The notes under the pieces were generated by a model. That model was not told the DNA's origin. It worked only from the letters and a program-made list of their open reading frames with translations, and did not search any database. The position numbers and the translations under genes were made by a program. Positions 1 to 6,229 of a stretch of DNA of 15,828 nt are shown one piece after another. Origin of the DNA: Acetomicrobium sp. UBA3949 (GTDB lineage Bacteria > Synergistota > Synergistia > Synergistales > Acetomicrobiaceae). Location of the stretch: contig DGDP01000144.1 of the NCBI GenBank assembly GCA_002385485.1, forward strand, positions 1 to 15,828, written 5' to 3'. How positions within the stretch are numbered: position 1 is the stretch's first letter; each line of letters opens with the position of its first letter.

Positions 1-628
1 TAATAAAGATCTCTCCTGCGCCATCGAAGGATATGGAAACGCCGGAAGTTATATGCATCTTTTATTGGAAAAGATGGGAATAAAAGTTATCGCTGTATCG
101 GATACCAGAGGTGGAATTTATAATCCAAAGGGCTTGCCTGCCAGCGAGCTAAAGGAACATAAAATGAAAAACAGGACGGTTGCCAATTTTCCAGAGGGCG
201 AGAATATAACAGACAGAGAATTATTGTCTAGTAATGCGGATATCCTAATCCCCGCCGCCTTGGAAGGGATGATAAACGAGACAAACGTAAGCGATATAAA
301 GGCCAAAATTATTTTAGAATTGGCAAACGGCCCTGTTACTCCGCAGGCGGAGAAAATACTTTCCGATAATGGAGTCTTAATAATTCCCGATGTTTTGGCA
401 AATTCCGGCGGAGTGATCGTTAGCTACTTCGAGTGGGTCCAGGGAAGATCAGGGGAATATTGGGACGAATCGACCGTGGATAAAAAACTTTACAACAGGA
501 TAACCGAGGCATTCCGGGAGATATGGGAAATTAAAGGCAGGAAAAGAATAAAAATGCGCGAAGCTGCATACGTAACAGCAATAGGAAGAATATCACAAGC
601 AATGCGCATACGCGGAATTTGGCCATAA
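1..628 (+). CDS. gdhA: Glutamate dehydrogenase (Glu/Leu/Phe/Val dehydrogenase family), C-terminal part
   Basis: This is the 3' portion of a gene that begins before the window; the reading frame is open from base 2, giving 208 visible residues to TAA at 626-628. The first visible residues contain the Rossmann dinucleotide-binding signature EGYGNAG (about bases 26-46), followed by an SDTRGGIYNPKGL stretch. Later come a PAALEGMIN segment, ELANGPVTPQA, and IIPDVLANSGGVIVSYFEWVQG, all hallmarks of the family's NAD(P)-binding domain. The end (MREAAYV...AMRIRG) matches the usual C-terminus, so the gene is not truncated on this side. The family interconverts glutamate and 2-oxoglutarate plus ammonia in the cytoplasm, which suits an amino-acid fermenter. 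The substrate-binding N-terminal domain is outside the window, so glutamate is the likely but unproven substrate; a branched-chain amino acid dehydrogenase is the alternative. A hairpin follows 32 bases downstream. Confidence 0.93.
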   Translation, partial: NKDLSCAIEGYGNAGSYMHLLLEKMGIKVIAVSDTRGGIYNPKGLPASELKEHKMKNRTVANFPEGENITDRELLSSNADILIPAALEGMINETNVSDIKAKIILELANGPVTPQAEKILSDNGVLIIPDVLANSGGVIVSYFEWVQGRSGEYWDESTVDKKLYNRITEAFREIWEIKGRKRIKMREAAYVTAIGRISQAMRIRGIWP

Positions 629-660
629 ACTATAATTACATGCAGAGCAACTATACATCT

Positions 661-707
661 ACGAGCCTGCCTCTGTTGCGTTAAATTCCATCATTAGGCA
701 GGCTCGT
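661..707. terminator. Long-loop inverted repeat between convergent genes, likely bidirectional terminator
   Basis: A perfect 12-bp inverted repeat (ACGAGCCTGCCT at 661-672, complement at 696-707) has a 23-base loop. It sits between the dehydrogenase stop (628) and the stop of the oppositely oriented thioredoxin-like gene (730). There is only a short TTAAAG after it and no proper U-tract, so termination strength is uncertain. Confidence 0.55.
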
Positions 708-729
708 TAAAGTTGTGCTCAGAGGTTAT

Positions 730-975
730 CTAATTACCCGATAAGTTTCTAAATGTATCCTTCAGCGCCCCCTCCGACGGAACTTTACCTGCAATAACAA
801 CCTTCCCGTCAACAGCTAAGGCAGGGGTAGTCATTACTCCAAAAGATATTATTTTATTAATATCTGTAACCTTTTCGACTTCATATTCTAGACCGAGTTC
901 TCGCGCAACTTTTTCAGCCATATCCGCAAGTTTCTTACACTTAGGGCACCCCGTGCCAAGAACTTGTATCTTCAA
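730..975 (-). CDS. Small thioredoxin-like redox protein (CPKC; TM0996/MTH895 family)
   Basis: An 81-residue cytoplasmic thioredoxin-fold protein whose opening, MKIQVLGTGCPKCKK, is typical of the 'redox-active disulfide protein' group. The CPKC pair (Cys10, Cys13) is the redox centre, and TTPALAVDG supplies the usual cis-Pro segment. The family exchanges disulfides with partner proteins; the partner here is unknown. The start is placed at TTG 975 because family members begin with this MKIQ-type strand and an AGGAG lies 11 bases upstream. In addition, an extended -10 element (TGATATAAT, 1013-1021) lies inside the longer frame that could begin at ATG 1026, so that ATG would precede the transcription start. 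The gene is divergent from the cysteine desulfidase gene, which hints at a role in sulfur or thiol metabolism, but this is inference from position. Confidence 0.85.
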   Translation of the reverse strand: MKIQVLGTGCPKCKKLADMAEKVARELGLEYEVEKVTDINKIISFGVMTTPALAVDGKVVIAGKVPSEGALKDTFRNLSGN

Positions 976-1012
976 CTCAAGATCAACTCCTTTGTTCATG
1001 AGATATGTGGCA

Positions 1013-1021
1013 ATTATATCA
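1013..1021 (-). promoter_or_regulatory. Extended -10 promoter of the thioredoxin-like gene
   Basis: Read on the minus strand this is TGATATAAT, a perfect TGnTATAAT extended -10 element. No good -35 hexamer is present, as is common for this promoter class. Transcription would begin near 1006, about 30 bases before the TTG start at 975. Confidence 0.5.
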
Positions 1022-1047
1022 CACATAATGGCTTTTCAGAAACGTCC

Positions 1048-1076
1048 TTGTTTCAAGACAATTTTCGAGGGATAAT
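1048..1076 (+). promoter_or_regulatory. Candidate promoter of the cysteine desulfidase gene
   Basis: TTGTTT (1048-1053), a 17-base spacer and GATAAT (1071-1076) form a plausible sigma-70 promoter about 40 bases before the TTG start at 1117. The -35 region lies in a short imperfect dyad (TTGT...ACAA, 1048-1061), which might be an operator for an unseen regulator. Confidence 0.4.
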
Positions 1077-1116
1077 TTTATAGAATGCAATAACAATTAT
1101 TAAGGGAGGGACAGAA

Positions 1117-2418
1117 TTGTTTGCAATAAAGGATTTTTTGCGAACGGAAGTGGTGCCTGCGCTTGGTTGTACCGAGCCCGGCGCTGTAGCGCTGGCCACA
1201 GCCCGGGCAAGAAAAGAAATAGGCTCCGAGGAAATCAAAAGAATAGAAGTCGATGTCAGCCCTAATATTTACAAGAATGGTTATGCAGTAGGCATTCCGG
1301 GTGTCAAGGATTTAAAGGGAAATGCCGTAGCAGCAGCGCTAGGGGCTATTTGCGGCAAATCGGAGTATGGCCTGGAAGCGTTAAAATGTTGCGATATAAG
1401 CGACATCAAAAAAGCTATGCAACTTGTCAAAGCAGGCCTCGTTACCGTATCTCCAAATTTTTCAAAAAGCGGAGTATATGTAAAAGTTACGATAATAACC
1501 GACAAACGTACATGTTCTTGTTTTATTGAGGATAGGCATGATAACATTACAAAGATTATGATGGATGGGAAACTTATACTTTCAAAACGCAAAAGACTCC
1601 CCGTAATCCAAAATTCGGAAAAAGCAAGCATATTTGATGCTATTAAAAATATGACATTCAATGAATTGACTTCTCTATTAAACGACATAGATGATGAAGA
1701 TATAAAGTATATTTACGAAGGAATAAAAATGAATATGGCTGTCGCGCATATAGGTCTAGACCCCGACAACGACTATGGTCTTGGAGTAGGAAAAACTATT
1801 TTCAAGATGATCAAATCCGACGATTTTTCCGCCCTTCCGCTAAAAATCAAAGCTTACGCCGCAGCTGCCGCAGACGCAAGAATGGCAGGAATTTCTAAAC
1901 CGGTAATGAGCAGCGCCGGAAGCGGAAATCACGGTATAACAGCGATTCTTCCGGTTTACCTGGTGGCAGATTTTTATAAAAAAACAATGGAAGAAACTGC
2001 TAAAGCCGTGGCCTTGAGCCATCTCACTACAAGTTTCTTAAAAAGCAGAACTGGGAGGCTAAGTCCGATCTGCGGATGCACCGTTGCCGCAGGCGCCGGA
2101 GCCGCAGCCGGAATTACATACCTTCTTTCTCAAGATATGACTAAAGTGGAGGATGCAATTGAAATTCACGTCAGCAACTTAATTGGCATGATATGTGACG
2201 GTGCCAAAGACACCTGTGCCCTTAAGGTAGGTACCGGTGCCTATGAAGCCTATACTGCAGCGATGATTGCCTTAGAAAAAAACGGACACGATATCCCGAG
2301 GGGCATCATAGGAGAGACTCTCGAAGAAACTGTAGACAATATGGCCGAATTGAGCAATAAGGGAATGAAGAATGTGGACACTATAATAATCAGCCTACTT
2401 CAGAATAACATTTCATAG
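1117..2418 (+). CDS. cyuA: L-cysteine desulfidase / L-serine dehydratase-like (UPF0597, CyuA/CdsB family)
   Basis: A 433-residue, full-length member of the UPF0597 family. Characterised members are iron-sulfur enzymes that break L-cysteine into pyruvate, sulfide and ammonia in anaerobic cytoplasm. Visible signatures are PALGCTEPGAVALA near the N-terminus (Cys18 in the position of the family's catalytic cysteine), MSSAGSGNHG (about 264-273), and SPICGCTVAAGAGAAAG (Cys319 and Cys321). The last is followed by MICDGAKDTCALK (Cys360, Cys367). The Cys-x-Cys pair plus one later cysteine are the expected ligands of the [4Fe-4S] cluster. Translation starts at TTG with a strong AAGGGAGGG six bases upstream. 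The gene is divergent from the thioredoxin-like gene and ends in its own hairpin. Cysteine desulfidation fits the amino-acid-fermenting context; activity on serine cannot be excluded from sequence. Confidence 0.9.
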   Translation: MFAIKDFLRTEVVPALGCTEPGAVALATARARKEIGSEEIKRIEVDVSPNIYKNGYAVGIPGVKDLKGNAVAAALGAICGKSEYGLEALKCCDISDIKKAMQLVKAGLVTVSPNFSKSGVYVKVTIITDKRTCSCFIEDRHDNITKIMMDGKLILSKRKRLPVIQNSEKASIFDAIKNMTFNELTSLLNDIDDEDIKYIYEGIKMNMAVAHIGLDPDNDYGLGVGKTIFKMIKSDDFSALPLKIKAYAAAAADARMAGISKPVMSSAGSGNHGITAILPVYLVADFYKKTMEETAKAVALSHLTTSFLKSRTGRLSPICGCTVAAGAGAAAGITYLLSQDMTKVEDAIEIHVSNLIGMICDGAKDTCALKVGTGAYEAYTAAMIALEKNGHDIPRGIIGETLEETVDNMAELSNKGMKNVDTIIISLLQNNIS

Positions 2419-2458
2419 CAATTCCTTATTTGATAACTTCACACCGAACAAAATAAAG

Positions 2459-2509
2459 TATAAACACGAGTCCAATAGGCGTGAGAGCTTACATGAACTC
2501 GTGTTTATA
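2459..2509. terminator. Bidirectional terminator between the desulfidase and 147-aa genes
   Basis: A perfect 13-bp inverted repeat (TATAAACACGAGT 2459-2471, complement 2497-2509) has a 25-base loop. It lies between converging stops at 2418 and 2519. T-rich runs follow it on both strands (TTTGTTATTTT on plus, CTTTATTTTG on minus). Confidence 0.65.
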
Positions 2510-2518
2510 TTTGTTATT

Positions 2519-2962
2519 TTATAGAATCAATTTGTTGCCCGGCTTGCCTCCTTTGGTTATTTTATCCAGTTCGGATAATATTGCCGGAGATGCTACATCC
2601 AGGCGTGGTTTCTTGTTTTCCTGAGAGGCTAGCTCACGAAGTTTTTGCTCGTATTCCTCCATGCTCTTTTTAATCGTATCGGCGTCTCCCTTGAGCCATA
2701 GAAGGATATTTTCCGCTATGGCCTTTACCTCTTCATCAGTCAGATCGTTTTGCGTAGCACCAATTGCCTTCATGAGCTTTCCCTGCTCTCTGACCGCATC
2801 TACGATGTCGTCATCGGTTATAATACCCTTTTTATAAAGGGCTCGACCCAATACATCGAACTTGGTCTTCATGCTCTCTTCGGACATGGCCACGCTGTCT
2901 ATACGAGCCATCATCAAAGAAAGCATATCTTCCAATGTCATTTGCATTGATCTGGGTTGCAT
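2519..2962 (-). CDS. Hypothetical protein, 147 aa, helical, unrecognised
   Basis: I do not recognise this family. The protein is soluble-looking, with no signal peptide or membrane segment. It has a methionine-rich N-terminus (Met at 1, 6, 8, 13, 17, 18, 26 and 31), and a segment around 36-66 (DVLGRALYKKGIITDDDIVDA...) that resembles two amphipathic helices with an acidic turn. A second helical pair lies near 75-115 (DLTDEEVKAIAENILLWL, then a charged EEYEQKLREL helix that could form a short coiled coil), and a basic, glycine-containing tail (KGGKPGNKL) ends it. There are no cysteines and no obvious catalytic motif, so a binding or scaffolding role is more likely than an enzyme. The start ATG has an AGGGGGG ribosome site eight bases upstream. 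It has its own promoter and is monocistronic. Confidence 0.8.
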   Translation of the reverse strand: MQPRSMQMTLEDMLSLMMARIDSVAMSEESMKTKFDVLGRALYKKGIITDDDIVDAVREQGKLMKAIGATQNDLTDEEVKAIAENILLWLKGDADTIKKSMEEYEQKLRELASQENKKPRLDVASPAILSELDKITKGGKPGNKLIL

Positions 2963-2992
2963 TATATATTCCCCCCTGTGGTAGATTAATTT

Positions 2993-3022
2993 CTAATATT
3001 TCCGTTCTTGCCTACGCGTCAA
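2993..3022 (-). promoter_or_regulatory. Candidate promoter of the 147-aa gene
   Basis: Minus strand: TTGACG (3022-3017), an 18-base spacer and TATTAG (2998-2993). Transcription would start near 2986, leaving a leader of about 25 bases before ATG 2962. Confidence 0.4.
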
Positions 3023-3067
3023 GCACGTGTATTTTAACAGAAACAGAATGAATTATAAATGGAAGTT

Positions 3068-3163
3068 TAATAAAAAAGGGACCTCAACGGGTCCCTTTTT
3101 TTGAGGAGGAGATAGGGTTTGGATACGGTATTTGGCTTTGTCTTCCATTGCCGCACCCAGCAA
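3068..3163 (-). ncRNA. Candidate small RNA with anti-Shine-Dalgarno-like tract
   Basis: The minus strand of this gap holds a complete short transcription unit. It has a TTGACA/TAAACT promoter, about 60 bases of unstructured-looking RNA, a pyrimidine tract UCUCCUCCUC (3112-3103) and then a strong hairpin with U-run (3102-3072). The predicted transcript is about 95 nt. A CU-rich single-stranded tract next to a Rho-independent terminator is the layout of many Firmicute-type sRNAs that bind ribosome sites. An ATG at 3148 opens a 31-codon frame that runs through the hairpin (MEDKAKYRIQ...), so a tiny leader ORF is the alternative. The frame lacks a good ribosome site and its coding would overlap the terminator. 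No known RNA family was recognised; SRP RNA and tmRNA signatures are absent. Confidence 0.35.
3072..3102. terminator. Strong intrinsic terminator
   Basis: AAAAAAGGGACC (3072-3083) pairs with GGTCCCTTTTTT (3090-3101), with a 6-base loop and A/T tracts on both sides, so it can terminate in either direction. No gene ends right before it on either strand; the nearest is ridA, 168 bases upstream on the minus strand. This is why it is more naturally the 3' end of a short independent transcript. Confidence 0.8.
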
Positions 3164-3168
3164 ATGAG

Positions 3169-3197
3169 AGTTTAATCACCTGTAGCTGTTTTGTCAA
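3169..3197 (-). promoter_or_regulatory. Promoter of the candidate small RNA
   Basis: Minus strand: consensus TTGACA (3197-3192), a 17-base spacer and TAAACT (3174-3169). The 40 bases before the -35 are very AT-rich (3201-3240), as in an UP element. Confidence 0.5.
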
Positions 3198-3200
3198 CTT

Positions 3201-3240
3201 GAAAATTATATTCTATATTTTTCCATTATTTATAATTTTC
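3201..3240. repeat. AT-rich inverted repeat downstream of ridA
   Basis: A perfect 10-bp inverted repeat, GAAAATTATA (3201-3210) and TATAATTTTC (3231-3240), has a 20-base spacer. It lies 30 bases past the ridA stop, so it may be a weak terminator for ridA or an upstream element of the sRNA promoter. The stem is almost pure A/T. Confidence 0.4.
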
Positions 3241-3269
3241 GGAATATTTTTTGAGATAATACGGTATTT

Positions 3270-3647
3270 TTATGCTAAGGCAATCACTTCCATCTCAAGT
3301 AGAGCCTTTTCCTTTGGCAGTTTGCTCACTTCGACGAGAGATCTGGCAGGTCTATTATCGCCAAAAAATTCTGAATACACCTTGTTAATGGCCTGAAAAT
3401 TGGCAATATCGGTTACAAAAACTGTGGTTTTTACGACTTTTGATATATCTGACCCGGCACTTTCCAGAATTGCCTCAATGTTTTGCAACACCCTGACTGT
3501 CTGCTCCTCTGCAGAACCTTCTACAATCAAGCCGCTTTCCGGGTCTAGAGGGAGTTGCCCCGAAACGAAGACAAATCCGTTTGCTTTTACCGCAAGCGAA
3601 TAGGGCCCAACTGCTTTAGGTGCTTTATCACTATGAATATATTGCAT
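3270..3647 (-). CDS. ridA: RidA family enamine/imine deaminase
   Basis: A 125-residue RidA (YjgF/YER057c/UK114) protein, the normal length for this trimeric cytoplasmic family. Members hydrolyse reactive 2-aminoacrylate and related enamines released by PLP enzymes, protecting the cell from enzyme inactivation. Signatures include AVGPYS near the N-terminus (Tyr16), VFVSGQLPLDP (26-36), and NRPARSLVEVSKLP (98-111). Arg102 there is the carboxylate-binding arginine, followed by the terminal acidic EMEVIA segment. ATG follows a GGGAGG ribosome site. The gene is divergent from the thiamine-binding gene. Its likely role here is clean-up of by-products of amino-acid dehydratases and desulfidases, which is inference from pathway context. 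Confidence 0.95.
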   Translation of the reverse strand: MQYIHSDKAPKAVGPYSLAVKANGFVFVSGQLPLDPESGLIVEGSAEEQTVRVLQNIEAILESAGSDISKVVKTTVFVTDIANFQAINKVYSEFFGDNRPARSLVEVSKLPKEKALLEMEVIALA

Positions 3648-3754
3648 TTACATCGCCTCCCTAAGACAGATAATCCATATGGTTAAATCATATTACCACA
3701 ACTCATAAACCCCTTTAAAGTACTTATTTCGCCAGCGTCTACGACCACCTATTT

Positions 3755-3783
3755 TTGAAAGCTTTTACCGAAAATGATAAAAA
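3755..3783 (+). promoter_or_regulatory. Candidate promoter of the thiamine-binding protein gene
   Basis: TTGAAA (3755-3760), a 17-base spacer and TAAAAA (3778-3783). The -10 is poor, so this is a weak call. No THI-box (TPP riboswitch) sequence was seen in the 85 bases before the start. Confidence 0.3.
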
Positions 3784-3867
3784 TGATATATTTTAAGAGG
3801 CCCAAGACATTAGCAATAAAAATCCAGCGGATTTAGAAAATAAAACAATCTGAAGGAGGTGTCAAAG

Positions 3868-4170
3868 GTGGGAAGAGTTATCGCCGAGATAGTCGTGGTT
3901 CCCTTAGGCACAAACAGTCCTAGTGTAAGCTCTTATGTAGCTGAGGCGGAAAGAACCTTGAGAAAATTCAATCTGAAAGTCAGGTTGACGCCGATGAGCA
4001 CTGTCTTGGAAGGTGAACTAGATGAGGTGCTCAATGCCGCTAAAGCAGCCCACAATTGTTTATTCGAAAAAGGAGTGTCAAGAGTTTCAACTAGTCTTAA
4101 AATTGATGAAAGAAGAGATAAAGAATTAACAATGGACGGCAAAGTTAAAGCCGTCGAGGAAAAGCTTTAG
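3868..4170 (+). CDS. MTH1187 family thiamine-binding protein (UPF0045)
   Basis: A 100-residue ferredoxin-like-fold protein of the MTH1187/YqgV group. Members bind thiamine or related small molecules and assemble into dimers and tetramers in the cytoplasm. Signatures are IAEIVVVPLGT at the N-terminus, LTPMSTVLEGELDEVL in the middle (the usual TPMSTxxEG ligand motif) and GVSRVSTSLKIDERRD near the end. The start is placed at GTG 3868, eight bases after a perfect AAGGAGG (3853-3859). An in-frame GTG at 3859 overlaps that ribosome site and cannot use it. The gene appears monocistronic, bounded by a strong hairpin. Physiological role (thiamine storage, delivery or salvage) is not resolved for the family. 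Confidence 0.9.
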   Translation: MGRVIAEIVVVPLGTNSPSVSSYVAEAERTLRKFNLKVRLTPMSTVLEGELDEVLNAAKAAHNCLFEKGVSRVSTSLKIDERRDKELTMDGKVKAVEEKL

Positions 4171-4181
4171 CTTCCCGCTAA

Positions 4182-4223
4182 ATATTTCAAATGCCCCCCA
4201 AGCTGGCGGGGCATTTGAAATAT
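4182..4223. terminator. Bidirectional terminator between convergent genes
   Basis: A perfect 16-bp stem (4182-4197 with 4208-4223; core AAATGCCCC/GGGGCATTT) has a 10-base loop between stops at 4170 and 4237. No U-tract follows, but stem length and the convergent setting make termination likely. Confidence 0.7.
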
Positions 4224-4236
4224 GCCTAACTTATAA

Positions 4237-4674
4237 CTATTGCTTTTTAGAGTTCTTGGTATAATTGCCTAAAAAATCAACTTCCGCCTGCGGAGCATAT
4301 TTTTTGATTATTTCTTCAAGCAAAGGTTCATCGGAACGCTTAAACAATAACTTCCATCCCGTGATTCCTCTTTCAAAAAAGACCATCACCATATCGCCCT
4401 TGTAGGCAAAAGTAGCTGCTTTTACATCTTTCCATGGAAGAAATTCTTTGGATATTCCCAGTATTCCATATACTTCTTTTGTTATTCCGTCAGATGAAAT
4501 GTAGATTTTCTTTTTATACATAATACCGTAAAAGGAAACGATGATTAATATTATCTTATAAAAAGAAAAATCTAATACTGCCGAAAAAATGCAATAACAC
4601 CCGAAAATAAATAAAATGAATTTCATCCAAATGGGAGTAGAATAGCTTGATCGTGATTCGATGATGGTCTCCAT
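4237..4674 (-). CDS. Small membrane protein with bacterial PH-like domain
   Basis: A 145-residue protein with two predicted membrane helices near the N-terminus (about 16-34 and 38-53). They are followed by a soluble beta-rich domain (about 55-130) that looks like a bacterial PH domain, from KKKIYISSDGITKEVYG through the LPWKDVKAATFA strand-turn to a terminal amphipathic helix DEPLLEEIIKKYA. The family is a general membrane-anchored scaffold with no assigned activity. ATG follows GGAGGT at seven bases. The gene begins only 26 bases after the nhaC stop on the same strand and has no obvious promoter, so it is probably co-transcribed with nhaC. A functional link to the antiporter is not shown by the sequence. 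Confidence 0.75.
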   Translation of the reverse strand: METIIESRSSYSTPIWMKFILFIFGCYCIFSAVLDFSFYKIILIIVSFYGIMYKKKIYISSDGITKEVYGILGISKEFLPWKDVKAATFAYKGDMVMVFFERGITGWKLLFKRSDEPLLEEIIKKYAPQAEVDFLGNYTKNSKKQ

Positions 4675-4700
4675 CGGTCATACCTCCGTCGACAATTCTA

Positions 4701-6217
4701 CTATACGTTTACGATATCCTCATCCGTATCCTTGCGCCAGAATATCGATTTGCCCATAGCTGTTAAAGCAATGGCCACGATCGGGTTAAGGTAATTAAAA
4801 AAAGCGTAGGGCAAATACTGAATCGTGGGAACTCCTAAGACGCTTGTATGATAAGCTCCGCATGTATTCCATGGAACTAAAACCGATGTCAATGTGCCGC
4901 TATCTTCCAAACTTCTGGAAAGCATTCTAGGGTGAAGCCTTTTTCATCGAAGGCAGGCTTAAACATTCTGCCAGGGAGCACTATTGCAACATACTGATCC
5001 CCCAAGAAAATATTGGAAACTATACAAGAAATTATTACCGATGTAACCAGTCCTGTAACGCTTTTCACATGGCGCAAAAGGGCCTGCAGCAATACTTCCA
5101 ATATTCCGCAACGCTCCATGACACCACCGAAGGAAAGTGCGCATAATATCAAGGAAACAGTCCACATCATGGAATCGAGCCCGCCGCGTTCGAGCAAATC
5201 GCTGAGCATCCCTCCCACTTCTTGAGCAAGTTCGGGAGCGACATCGCTGACCCCCTGCGCAGCGAGGATGCCCGCTACAGCATCGAGACTCTCCGCCCCT
5301 GCAACTTCCGCGCTAAAAGCAGGGCTGTAACCGTAATGAATTGCAGTGACCATAGTTCCCAGTCCGCTGCCTTGAAGAAGTATCATTATGCCGCCCAGTA
5401 CTACACCTGCAAATAAACTTGGTATTGCAGGAAACCTTAAAGCTGCCAGCAAAACTACCACTATAGGGGGAATAAGGCCCATAACGCTTATGTTAAATTC
5501 TGCAGCTAGCAGCTTTTGAAAAGCAACTATCCTCGTCACGTCCAAAGTCCCACCTGCAAACCTGAGGCCCAATACTACGGTAATAATGGCAACTATTACG
5601 TAGGTTGGCAAAGTTGTGGAGACCATCGCCCTTATGTGACTAAAAAGGGTCGTCCCCGAAACTGCGGGAGCCAGATTTGTAGTGTCAGAAAGAGGCGACA
5701 TCTTATCGCCAAAGTATGCCCCGGAAATAACTACGCCGGCCGCCAGCGGCATTGGAACCCCCAACCCCGCGGCAATACCTATCAAGGCCAAACCTACAGT
5801 GCCTGAGGTACCCCACGAGGTGCCCGTCGCCAATGAAACAATAGAACAGATTAACAAAGTTGCAAGCAAAAATATGCTGGGTGAAAGGATGCTCAAACCA
5901 TAATATATGAGCGTCGGCACGATGCCACCCTGTATCCATGAGCCAATTATCATTCCCACTATCATTAATATCAAAACAGCCTGAAGCCCGGCAAGGATAC
6001 CGCGAAACATGCCCTCTTCCATATCTTTCCATTGAAAATGCAACAAATAACGGCCCATCAAACACACAAAGGCAGCAGAGAACACCAGTGGAATATGCAC
6101 ATCTACGCCCAAAACCAAAACACCGGTTCCAATGCAGACAGCAGCTACGCAAACAGCCAGAACAGCTTCAAAAAGAGTGGGCTTTCTCGTCGAACTTCCA
6201 TTTTCGCTCATTCTCAT
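4701..6217 (-). pseudogene. nhaC: Na+/H+ antiporter NhaC, interrupted by a single-base deletion
   Basis: The gene encodes an NhaC-type antiporter (exchange of external H+ for internal Na+, or the reverse, in the inner membrane), split between two frames. The first frame (6217 to 4889) covers most of the protein, including multiple hydrophobic helices, SWGTSGTVGLALIG, SGAYFGDKMSPLSDTTNLAP and IFLGDQYVAIVLPGRMFKPAFDEKG, then runs out of frame. The second frame (to 4701) continues with HPRMLSRSLEDSGT, LVPWNTCGAYHT and a normal end. The break is at about 4934-4944. Restoring one G after GG (or one A in the preceding A run) gives DEKGLHPRML and a continuous reading frame of about 505 codons, the usual NhaC size. 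The span is 1517 bases, one short of a multiple of three. No other lesion is seen, so this is a recent mutation or a sequencing error. ATG 6217 has AGGAGGT just upstream. Loss of the last membrane part would probably inactivate the protein. Confidence 0.88.
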
Positions 6218-6229
6218 TTCTACCTCCTC

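Noticed and set aside
1281..1688. 135-codon open frame on the minus strand inside the cysteine desulfidase gene
   Set aside because: It is antisense to a clearly conserved protein, has no ribosome site and no recognisable domain.
3114..3175. Short plus-strand frame (18 codons from a TTG) after the GAGGAGGAGAT purine tract
   Set aside because: The apparent strong ribosome site lies right behind an intrinsic terminator with no promoter between. The same purine tract is better explained as the CU tract of the minus-strand RNA.
4934..4945. Programmed ribosomal frameshift in nhaC
   Set aside because: The site lacks a convincing slippery heptamer and downstream stimulatory structure, and NhaC is not known to need frameshifting. 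Mutation or sequencing error is simpler.
5703..6152. 149-codon open frame on the minus strand in another frame of nhaC
   Set aside because: Cys/Arg/Gly-rich translation typical of an out-of-frame shadow; the overlapping NhaC frame is clearly the real one.
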